Part shown: in pieces, positions 6,526 to 11,694 of the stretch
How positions within the stretch are numbered: the first letter of the stretch is position 1
Layout: the number at the start of each line of letters is the position of its first letter
Made by a program: the position numbers and the translations under genes
DNA from: Gemmatimonadota bacterium
GTDB taxonomy: Bacteria; ARS69
DNA: 11,694 nt
Reading direction: 5' to 3'
NCBI GenBank assembly: GCA_021604925.1
Contig: BQJX01000033.1
Span: 1-11,694, forward strand
Notes under the pieces: generated by a model
What the model was told of the DNA's origin: nothing
Databases searched by the model: none
Seen by the model: the letters and a program-made list of their open reading frames with translations, nothing else

Positions 6526-6978
6526 GTGCCCCCGATCGAAGTCGCCGCCGGGGTCCTCCTGGACGCCGATCGGATTCTCGTCACCCTTCGCCGACCCCAG
6601 GACCACCTTGGCGGGCTCTGGGAGTTTCCGGGCGGCAAGAAGGAACCCCACGAGACCGTCCCGCAAGCGCTCGTGCGCGAACTCCGCGAGGAACTCGGAA
6701 TCGAGGTGGTCGTGGGCGCCCGCTGGGGTACTCTGCTACATCGCTATCCGGAGCGGGAGGTTCGCCTCCACCTCTACTTCGCACGGATCGTGGCGGGCAC
6801 GCCGCATCCGCACGAGGCCGAGGAACTCCGATGGGTCACCGTCACGGAACTGGCCGCCCTGCCCGTTCCCGAAGCGGATCAGCCGCTTGTGAGGGACCTG
6901 GTGCGATGTCGACGCCGGGGAATCCCCCTGAGCGAAGCACGCCAAGCCAATCCCGGGATCCGGGAGGAGACCGCATGA
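6526..6978 (+). CDS. mutT: MutT-like Nudix hydrolase
   Basis: This 150-residue Nudix hydrolase is of the kind that removes 8-oxo-dGTP from the nucleotide pool. The complete Nudix box GX5EX7REUXEEXGU runs from G37 to I59 (E43, R51, E52, E55, E56, G58). LWEFPGGKKEP before it and the RWVTVTELAALPVPEADQP tail match MutT proper better than ADP-sugar or CoA Nudix groups. The basic C-terminal RCRRRG and following 20 residues are an extension. The start is GTG at 6526, one base after the glgC stop and with no Shine-Dalgarno, so coupled translation is likely. Its stop overlaps the next start in ATGA. A nucleoside-diphosphate-sugar role linked to glgC is possible, since Nudix specificity is hard to read from sequence. 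Confidence 0.88.
   Translation: MPPIEVAAGVLLDADRILVTLRRPQDHLGGLWEFPGGKKEPHETVPQALVRELREELGIEVVVGARWGTLLHRYPEREVRLHLYFARIVAGTPHPHEAEELRWVTVTELAALPVPEADQPLVRDLVRCRRRGIPLSEARQANPGIREETA
6963..6967 (+). promoter_or_regulatory. Strong Shine-Dalgarno deciding the MmgE/PrpD start
   Basis: GGAGG, inside GGGAGGAG, sits 7 bases before the ATG at 6975. It fixes the start there rather than at upstream in-frame codons from 6831 on, which lie within the Nudix gene. Confidence 0.85.
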
Positions 6979-8348
6979 CCACCGTCAATCGTCAGCTCGC
7001 CGAATGGTCCCACCAACTGCGCTACGAAGACCTGCCGGCGGACGTCGTCGCCTGCGCCAAGCTGTTCCTGTACGACTCGATCGGATGCGCGCTGGGCGGC
7101 TACCAGGGCGACGACGTCAAGATGGCCACGGCCGTGGTCGACGACGCGGGCGGCAACCCCCAGGCCACGCTCATCGGCTCCGGCCGCCGCGTCTCCGCCA
7201 TCGACGCCTCGTTCCTGAACTCGCTCATGATCCGCGCGCTGGACTTCAACGACATCTACTGGAAGCAGGATCCATCGCATCCATCCGACATCATGCCGGC
7301 GGCCATGGCGTGTGGGGAGTTGAAGGGCCGCAGCGGCCGCGATCTGATCCTGGGCATCGTTCTCGGCCACGAGATCGAGATGCGTCTGTGCGAAGCGGCG
7401 TTCCCGGGAATCCGGGAGGTCGGCTGGCACCACGCCACGCTGACCGCGTTTGCCGCTCCCTACGTGGCCGCCAAGGCGCTGGGGCTGAGCGTGGAGCAGA
7501 CGATCAACGCGGTAGGCATCTCCGCGTCGCACTCCGGCACGTTCGGATCGGTGACCGCGGGCAAGCTCACCAAGATGAAGAACACGGTGGACCCCATGGC
7601 GTGCCGTTCCGGCGTGGAGGGGGCGCTCCTGGCCGAGAAGGGCTACGAGGGGCCGGAGCCGATCTTCACCGGCCGCGAGGGACTGGGGCACTGCATCAGC
7701 GAGGAGTGGAAGTGGGAGATCCTGACGGACGGTCTGGGTGACTCCTTCCGGATCCTGAACTGCTCCATGAAGGGCGCGCCGGTGGAGGCGCTGATCCACA
7801 CACCACTCACGGTGGTCCTGGCGCTCCGCGAGCGGCACGGGCTCCACGCGGACAACGTGGCCGAGATCCGGATCAAGACCATCGCCCGGGCTGCGGAGAT
7901 CCTTTCGGATCCGGACAAGTACGATCCGCAGACAAAGGAGACGGCGGACCACTCGCTGCCCTACTGCGTGGCGGTGGCCGTGGCGGACGGCAAGGTCACG
8001 ACCAAGTCGTTCAAGTCGGCCAGGATCCTGGACCCGGCCCTTCGTCCGCTGCTGAACAGGATCAAGGTGGAAGTGGAGCCGGAGTTCGAGGACATGTTCC
8101 CGCGGCTGCAGCCGTGCGAGGTCATCATCCGGACCACCGACGGGCGCGAGGTCTCCGACCGGATGGACTTCCCGATGGGCGATCCGCGCAATCCGATGAC
8201 GCCCAAGCAGATGGAAGACAAGTTCGACGCGCTCGCCGAGGGAGTCCTCTCCCCCGCCATGAACGCGCGGGCCAAGGCGGCGATTGACGACGCGGAGAAC
8301 GCGCCGACGATCACCGAGCTGATGGAGTGCTTTTCCGAGGATCGCTAG
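6975..8348 (+). CDS. MmgE/PrpD-family protein (2-methylcitrate dehydratase / cis-aconitate decarboxylase-like)
   Basis: This 457-residue protein covers the whole MmgE/PrpD fold, a helical domain plus a smaller alpha/beta lid (from about 265). Family blocks seen are YDSIGCALGG (33-42), LNSLMIRALDFND (81-93), SHPSDIMPAAMA (101-112), ISASHSGTFGS (182-192), SMKGAPVEALIH (264-275) and DHSLPY (325-330). Family members dehydrate 2-methylcitrate (PrpD), decarboxylate cis-aconitate or act on related tricarboxylates. No prpB, prpC or acnD gene is in the window, so propionate breakdown is not supported by context and the substrate stays open. The gene overlaps mutT by 4 bases (ATGA) and has a strong Shine-Dalgarno. 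Its last 38 bases overlap the convergent gene of the feo operon. The window edge does not affect it. Confidence 0.9.
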   Translation: MTTVNRQLAEWSHQLRYEDLPADVVACAKLFLYDSIGCALGGYQGDDVKMATAVVDDAGGNPQATLIGSGRRVSAIDASFLNSLMIRALDFNDIYWKQDPSHPSDIMPAAMACGELKGRSGRDLILGIVLGHEIEMRLCEAAFPGIREVGWHHATLTAFAAPYVAAKALGLSVEQTINAVGISASHSGTFGSVTAGKLTKMKNTVDPMACRSGVEGALLAEKGYEGPEPIFTGREGLGHCISEEWKWEILTDGLGDSFRILNCSMKGAPVEALIHTPLTVVLALRERHGLHADNVAEIRIKTIARAAEILSDPDKYDPQTKETADHSLPYCVAVAVADGKVTTKSFKSARILDPALRPLLNRIKVEVEPEFEDMFPRLQPCEVIIRTTDGREVSDRMDFPMGDPRNPMTPKQMEDKFDALAEGVLSPAMNARAKAAIDDAENAPTITELMECFSEDR

Positions 8349-8508
8349 AAGCGGAGTGGTCCTTCACGGGAGCCCGGAGGGCGGCCTCGGCGAGTGCGCA
8401 GGAATCGCACCCGCGGGCCGCCTTCTTCCGTTGGCGCCGGACGATCAACCACACCAGCGCCGCCACGGTCACCACCGTCACCACGATCTGCTGAGTCGTC
8501 TCACCCAC
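8311..8508 (-). CDS. FeoB-associated Cys-rich small membrane protein
   Basis: This 65-residue protein has one N-terminal transmembrane segment (about 7-23, IVVTVVTVAALVWLIV), a basic stretch RRQRKKAAR and a CxxC (C34, C37: GCDSC). A hydrophilic tail without further Cys follows. That plan and the position directly after feoB match the small proteins annotated as FeoB-associated Cys-rich membrane protein, thought to assist ferrous-iron transport by the Feo system; their exact role is unclear. The start is GTG at 8508, 3 bases after the feoB stop, with G-rich bases across the junction and probable coupling. The C-terminal codons overlap the end of the prpD-like gene, which comes from the other strand. 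The two cysteines and neighbouring residues are the best evidence that it is real, since it is short and GC-rich. Confidence 0.72.
   Translation of the reverse strand: MGETTQQIVVTVVTVAALVWLIVRRQRKKAARGCDSCALAEAALRAPVKDHSASSDPRKSTPSAR
8380..8422 (+). terminator. Possible terminator of the glgC-mutT-prpD unit (nested hairpin)
   Basis: GGCGGCC (8380-8386) pairs with GGCCGCC (8416-8422). Inside, GTGCG (8394-8398) pairs with CGCAC (8406-8410). The structure begins 32 bases after the prpD-like stop and is followed by TTCTTCCG, which is only weakly T-rich. It lies within the antisense CxxC gene, so coding constraint could explain it. Confidence 0.3.
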
Positions 8509-8511
8509 GGG

Positions 8512-10746
8512 TCACCCCAGTCCGAGCAGTCGCCCGCCCTGGAAGACGGCGAACGAAGCGATCCACGCCAGGCTGTTCATCATCAGGATCATGGCGATCG
8601 GCCAACGCCAGGTGTTCGTTTCCCGGCGAACGATCGCCACGGTGGACATGCACTGGCACGCCAGCACGAAGAACACCATGAGACTCACGGCCGTCAGCGG
8701 CGTGTAGGCCGCCTCGCCGGTCTTGGGGTCCTTGGCTTCGCGCAGCTTCTCGCGCAGCGACAGGAAGCCCTCGCCGCTGTCATCCAGATTGAACACGGTG
8801 GCCATGGTGGAGACCATGACCTCGCGAGCCGCGAAGGACGTGATGAGGCTGATCCCGATCTTCCAGTCGAACCCCAGCGGTTCGATCAACGGTTCCAGCA
8901 GTCTTCCGCTGCGTCCGGCGAACGAGTTCCGCAGCTTCGCGCCGGCCATCTCACTGCGCAGCGCCGCGGCCCGCGTCTCGTTGCCCGCGCGCTCCGCGGT
9001 CTCGATCCGCTTCTCGAAGCGCACTCCCTCCGCCCCCAGCCCGGGATGCGAGGCCAGGAACCAGAGCACGATGGACACGGCCAGGATCACGGTGCCGGCC
9101 TTCCGCAGGAACAGGAGACAGCGATCCCGCACCGTGATCAGGACGGAGCGCCACGACGGCATGCGATACGGCGGCAGCTCCATCACGTAGAGCGGTCGGC
9201 CGCCGCGCAGCGCGGTTCGCTTGAGCGCCCACGCCACCAGGATCGCGGCGGCGATCCCCAGGAAGTACATGCTGAACAGCGTGATTCCGGGAAGCGTGAG
9301 GATTCCGATCCGCGTCTTGGGTACGAACGCGCCGATCAGGAGTGCGTACACGGGCAGACGCGCACTGCAGGACATGAACGGGGCGATCATGATGGTCGTG
9401 ATGCGATCCCGGCGATTGTCGATGGTGCGCGCCGCCATGATTCCGGGGATCGCGCAGGCAAACGACGAGAGCAGCGGGATGAACGCGCGCCCGGACAGGC
9501 CCACCCGCCCCATGATGCGATCCATGATGAACGCCGCGCGCGCCATGTACCCGGTGGCTTCCATGATCGACATCAGCAGGAAGAGCACCGCAATCTGCGG
9601 CACGAAGATGATGGTGGCCCCCACGCCGGCAATGATCCCGTCCACGATCAACGACTCCAGCGGGCCGGGCGGCATGTGCGATCCCACGAACTCGCCCAGG
9701 CTCGAGATGCCGCGATCGATGAGATCCATGGCCGGGGCGGCCCACTCGAACACGGACTGGAAGATCGCGCCCATGAGGACAACGAAGAACATGGGCCCCC
9801 AGACGCGATGAGTCAGGATCCGGTCGATGCGATCGCGCCGCTGATCCGCGCGGCTCACGCCGGTGCGACTGACCGCGTGGGTCATGACGCCCTCGATGGC
9901 TTCGTAGATGCTGGTCGCATCGTCCGTTCGCCATTGCGGCAGGATGTCGTCCAGCCGGGCGCGGAGGATGCGAAGGTCGTCCTGAACATCGAGGGGTGCG
10001 TAGCGGGCGAGCGCGTCGTCCTCGCCGTCGTCCAGCATCAGGGCGAAGGCGAGATCCAGGCGGCCCGAGTCGGAGAGCAGGTTGCGACGCGGGAGGCGGG
10101 CCGACACGCTCTGCAGCACGCGCTCCACGGCGGGCTGGCGCTGCCGGAAGCGCGCATTCGACGGCTCCACATCGCGGTCCATCAGGCGACGGAGCGTGCC
10201 GATGCCCACGCCCTTGGCGGCGGAGATCGACACCACCGGCACCCCGAGACTCTGCTCCAGCGCCATCTCGTCGATGTGGATGCCCTCGGCTTCGGCGGCG
10301 TCGCACATGTTGAGTGCCAGCACGACGGGGCGCCCCACCTCGATCAGCTGCATGGCCAGGAAAAGGTGGCGATCGAGCTGCGTGGCATCCACCACGAACA
10401 CGATCAGATCCGGCGACGGCGTCTCCGGATTGAGTCCGAACAGCACGTCGCGCACGATCATCTCGTCGGGCGAGCCGGGGTGCAGGCTGTAGGTCCCGGG
10501 CAGGTCCAGCAGGTCCACGCGACGTCCGGACGGCAGCGTGCACTGCCCCACCTTCTTCTCCACGGTCACGCCGGAGTAGTTCCCCACCTTCTGGCGAAGG
10601 CCGGTCAGGCGGTTGAAGAGCGTGGACTTGCCCGAGTTGGGATTCCCGAGAATGGCCACCTGCTGGCGGCGGGCCTCATCCGAGGTCCCCGGCAGGGGGT
10701 GGATCACGCGAACGTCCGGGCTGGCAACCTCAGAGTGGTTCGACAT
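8512..10746 (-). CDS. feoB: Ferrous iron transporter FeoB
   Basis: This 744-residue inner-membrane ferrous iron transporter has an N-terminal GTPase. G motifs are GNPNSGKST (34-42), NYSGVTVE (56-63), DLPG (81-84), NMCD (146-149) and SAAK (175-178). A helical GDI-like domain spans about 200-300. Membrane segments start near 316, and the two inverted Gate repeats include LLSSFACAIPGIMAARTI (C431) and PFMSCSARLPVYAL (C460). The C-terminal part has FAAREVMVSTMATVFN and CQCMSTVAIVRRET. Length is normal (E. coli FeoB is 773). I start it at the ATG at 10746: it has GGAAGG just upstream and overlaps feoA by 17 bases. The next upstream in-frame start, at 10827, would overlap feoA by 98 bases. The reading frame open across it on the plus strand is a shadow. 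Confidence 0.98.
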   Translation of the reverse strand: MSNHSEVASPDVRVIHPLPGTSDEARRQQVAILGNPNSGKSTLFNRLTGLRQKVGNYSGVTVEKKVGQCTLPSGRRVDLLDLPGTYSLHPGSPDEMIVRDVLFGLNPETPSPDLIVFVVDATQLDRHLFLAMQLIEVGRPVVLALNMCDAAEAEGIHIDEMALEQSLGVPVVSISAAKGVGIGTLRRLMDRDVEPSNARFRQRQPAVERVLQSVSARLPRRNLLSDSGRLDLAFALMLDDGEDDALARYAPLDVQDDLRILRARLDDILPQWRTDDATSIYEAIEGVMTHAVSRTGVSRADQRRDRIDRILTHRVWGPMFFVVLMGAIFQSVFEWAAPAMDLIDRGISSLGEFVGSHMPPGPLESLIVDGIIAGVGATIIFVPQIAVLFLLMSIMEATGYMARAAFIMDRIMGRVGLSGRAFIPLLSSFACAIPGIMAARTIDNRRDRITTIMIAPFMSCSARLPVYALLIGAFVPKTRIGILTLPGITLFSMYFLGIAAAILVAWALKRTALRGGRPLYVMELPPYRMPSWRSVLITVRDRCLLFLRKAGTVILAVSIVLWFLASHPGLGAEGVRFEKRIETAERAGNETRAAALRSEMAGAKLRNSFAGRSGRLLEPLIEPLGFDWKIGISLITSFAAREVMVSTMATVFNLDDSGEGFLSLREKLREAKDPKTGEAAYTPLTAVSLMVFFVLACQCMSTVAIVRRETNTWRWPIAMILMMNSLAWIASFAVFQGGRLLGLG

Positions 10747-10975
10747 GGACCTTCCCCGCCTCCGATCGACGGATGGAGAGATGGGTACCGCGTACCAGGA
10801 TCTCGAGCGGGTCTCCAAGAGGTGCACAGCGCACGTGGCGAACCACGGTACCGGGAACCAGACCCAGGTCCATCAAACGACGAACGATCCCGGCGGCTCC
10901 GTCCAACCCTCGAACGACACCATCTCCGCCCGGCGTGAGTTCGTCCAGAGTTACCCAGCCGTTCGGATCGATCAT
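10730..10975 (-). CDS. feoA: Ferrous iron transport protein FeoA
   Basis: This 81-residue cytosolic protein consists of one FeoA/SH3-like beta-barrel. Typical features are TLDELTPGGDGVVRGLDG (9-26), RRLMDLGLVPGTVV (32-45) and DPLEILVRGTHLSIRRSEAGKV (55-76). FeoA is needed for FeoB function and is thought to bind it. The ATG at 10975 overlaps the regulator stop codon (ATGA, 10972-10975), with AAGGA directly before it. That is too close for a normal Shine-Dalgarno, so translation is probably coupled to the regulator gene. The 3' end overlaps feoB by 17 bases. An in-frame start further upstream (11068) would add 31 residues that lie inside the regulator gene and do not look like FeoA. Confidence 0.95.
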   Translation of the reverse strand: MIDPNGWVTLDELTPGGDGVVRGLDGAAGIVRRLMDLGLVPGTVVRHVRCAPLGDPLEILVRGTHLSIRRSEAGKVHVEPL

Positions 10976-11520
10976 TCCTTGGGTGCTTTCGTGGGGAGTT
11001 GAAGAAGCGTCTCGCCGAGGCATCGATCGGTGCACACGCGGCAGGATTCCACGTCGTGATCCTGGCACACGCGCCGCTTTTCGCGGTACGAGTTCCGGAG
11101 TTCCACGGCTGCCGGCTCGTCCGAGTTCAGCACGCGGGTCAGCCGCAGCAGGCGCGACATGGACTGGGGACTCACCAGATGCTCGATCATGCAGGCGTCT
11201 TCGTCCGCGATCGTGTCGGGGACGCCCAGGATCTCCCGCAGGAACACGGTCAGCACCTCGCGGTTGGACGAGGTGCGCTCCGCGACTTCCGCTCCGGGCT
11301 CCGTGAGCTCCACGCAGCCGTACCGTTCGTGATCCACGAGACCGCGGCTGGCCAGGGACCGGAGCATGGACGTGACGCCGCTCTTGGACACGCCCAGGCG
11401 ATCGGCGATGTCGCCGACGCGCGCGTACCCCTTCTCGCGCTTCAGGCCGGCCACCGCTTGCAGATAGTGGGCCATGCTGTGCGAGAGCTCTTTTTCGTTG
11501 TACCGTTTCCAGGTTTCCAC
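10972..11520 (-). CDS. DtxR/MntR-family metal-dependent repressor with C-terminal Cys cluster
   Basis: This 182-residue regulator probably controls the feo genes that follow. Residues about 14-75 are the winged helix-turn-helix (GYARVGDIADRLGVSKSGVT, then MLRSLASRGLVDHERYGCVELT). Residues about 85-140 are the dimerisation and metal domain. By eye alignment to DtxR and MntR, C110, E113 and H114 (DACMIEH) keep the primary site, with H18 where DtxR has M10 and MntR has D8. The ancillary ligands are replaced: R87 for DtxR H79, T91 for E83, D106 for H98. There is no SH3-like third domain. Instead residues 152-167 hold C-x7-C-x2-C-x3-C. The start is GTG at 11520, with no clear Shine-Dalgarno. An internal ATG (M16, 11475) would cut into the first helix. 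The stop overlaps feoA. Confidence 0.92.
   Translation of the reverse strand: METWKRYNEKELSHSMAHYLQAVAGLKREKGYARVGDIADRLGVSKSGVTSMLRSLASRGLVDHERYGCVELTEPGAEVAERTSSNREVLTVFLREILGVPDTIADEDACMIEHLVSPQSMSRLLRLTRVLNSDEPAAVELRNSYREKRRVCQDHDVESCRVCTDRCLGETLLQLPTKAPKE
10980..10994. repeat. 15-bp inverted repeat, arm at the regulator/feoA junction
   Basis: TGGGTGCTTTCGTGG on the plus strand is the exact reverse complement of 11517-11531. On the transcribed (minus) strand this arm reads CCACGAAAGCACCCA and ends 4 bases before the feoA ATG. Confidence 0.95.
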
Positions 11521-11531
11521 GAAAGCACCCA
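11517..11531. repeat. 15-bp inverted repeat, arm on the regulator start codon
   Basis: CCACGAAAGCACCCA on the plus strand is the exact reverse complement of 10980-10994. On the transcribed strand it reads TGGGTGCTTTCGTGG and includes the GTG start of the regulator gene. Confidence 0.95.
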
Positions 11532-11555
11532 GGGGGAAGGGTTCGGTCCGCTCAA

Positions 11556-11574
11556 TAGAGTTGATCTAGCTTAA
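11556..11574 (-). promoter_or_regulatory. Degenerate DtxR-box-like operator upstream of the regulator-feo operon
   Basis: On the minus strand, TTAAGCTAGATCAACTCTA matches the DtxR consensus TTAGGTTAGGCTAACCTAA at 11 of 19 positions by eye. It lies 36-54 bases before the regulator start, in the only AT-rich patch of the region. That is where an iron-responsive operator is expected. A weak promoter (TTGTCG 11596-11591, 17 bases, TAAGCT 11573-11568) would have its -10 inside it. Confidence 0.35.
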
Positions 11575-11694
11575 TTCTTTCCAGCGGCGCCGACAAGGGG
11601 GGACTCTCGATTCTCCAGATTCCGGCCCCGTAGGGACGGTGGGCGCCAGATCAGGCTGTCCCGGGGATCCGCCTCTTTCAGCCGCCGGATGGCC
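11571..11694 (-). CDS. Probable C-terminal end of an unidentified gene
   Basis: On the minus strand one frame is open from the window edge to a TAA at 11573-11571, giving 41 codons. The translation starts AIRRLKEADPRDSLIW and ends SPLVGAAGKN. The first half has the high third-position G+C of its neighbours. I do not recognise it. It would end 50 bases before the regulator start. It is short enough that a chance frame in a non-coding upstream region cannot be excluded. Confidence 0.35.
   Translation of the reverse strand, partial: AIRRLKEADPRDSLIWRPPSLRGRNLENRESPLVGAAGKN

Noticed and set aside
6879..7952. Open frame of 357 codons on the minus strand across the MmgE/PrpD gene
   Set aside because: Antisense shadow with Arg/His-rich composition.
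10747..10827. Longer feoB starting at 10827
   Set aside because: It would overlap feoA by 98 bases and add 27 residues not typical of FeoB; the ATG at 10746 has purine-rich bases just upstream.
8356..10938. Open frame of 860 codons on the plus strand opposite feoB
   Set aside because: Its translation is rich in His, Gln, Arg and Gly with no recognisable domain. It is the mirror of a secure feoB gene and arises from high third-position G+C.
1..11694. tRNA, rRNA, CRISPR, IS element, prophage or toxin-antitoxin genes
   Set aside because: None seen on either strand. Gaps between genes are short (the largest, 1207-1375, holds only the divergent promoters), and no spaced repeat array or transposase motif was found.

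Overview
This is an 11.7 kb stretch of a GC-rich bacterial chromosome (roughly two-thirds G+C by eye). It is densely packed with housekeeping-type genes and shows no rRNA, tRNA, CRISPR array, insertion sequence or phage gene. A FN3-DUF6754 type membrane protein, class I fructose-1,6-bisphosphatase, GlgC and a DtxR-linked Feo operon together would fit an environmental lineage of the FCB/Eisenbacteria or Gemmatimonadota kind. That placement is a guess from gene content and protein style, not a phylogenetic result.

Layout. (1) 1-1206, minus: the N-terminal 402 residues of an exported/membrane FN3-DUF6754 protein, cut by the window edge. (2) 1207-1375: a divergent promoter region. (3) 1376-2044, plus: a HAD-family phosphatase. 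(4) 2136-3293, plus: a two-gene unit of a secreted plastocyanin-like cupredoxin lacking the usual copper-ligand Cys, then endonuclease III (nth). (5) 3408-5196, plus: class I FBPase (fbp) followed 7 bases later by a PIG-L/LmbE-type deacetylase. (6) 5259-8348, plus: glgC, a MutT-like Nudix hydrolase and an MmgE/PrpD-family protein, separated by 1 base and then overlapping by 4. (7) 8311-11520, minus: an iron operon read as DtxR-family regulator, feoA, feoB and a FeoB-associated Cys-rich small membrane protein. Its first two junctions overlap, and its last gene overlaps the convergent prpD-like gene by 38 bases. (8) 11571-11694: probably the last 41 codons of another minus-strand gene.

How the parts work together. 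The regulator, FeoA, FeoB and the small CxxC protein form a ferrous-iron uptake unit with its own iron-type regulator. FBPase and GlgC lie on the route from gluconeogenesis to ADP-glucose and glycogen. Nth and the MutT-like protein both deal with oxidised bases or nucleotides, but in separate transcription units.

Most of the window is ordinary. The parts that deserve a second look are in the iron operon. The DtxR-type regulator carries an extra C-terminal Cys cluster (C-x7-C-x2-C-x3-C) and seems to have lost its ancillary metal site. A perfect 15-bp inverted repeat sits exactly on the start of the regulator gene and on the regulator/feoA junction. A degenerate DtxR-box-like sequence lies just upstream. 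The Cys-to-Ser change in the cupredoxin is a second, independent oddity.
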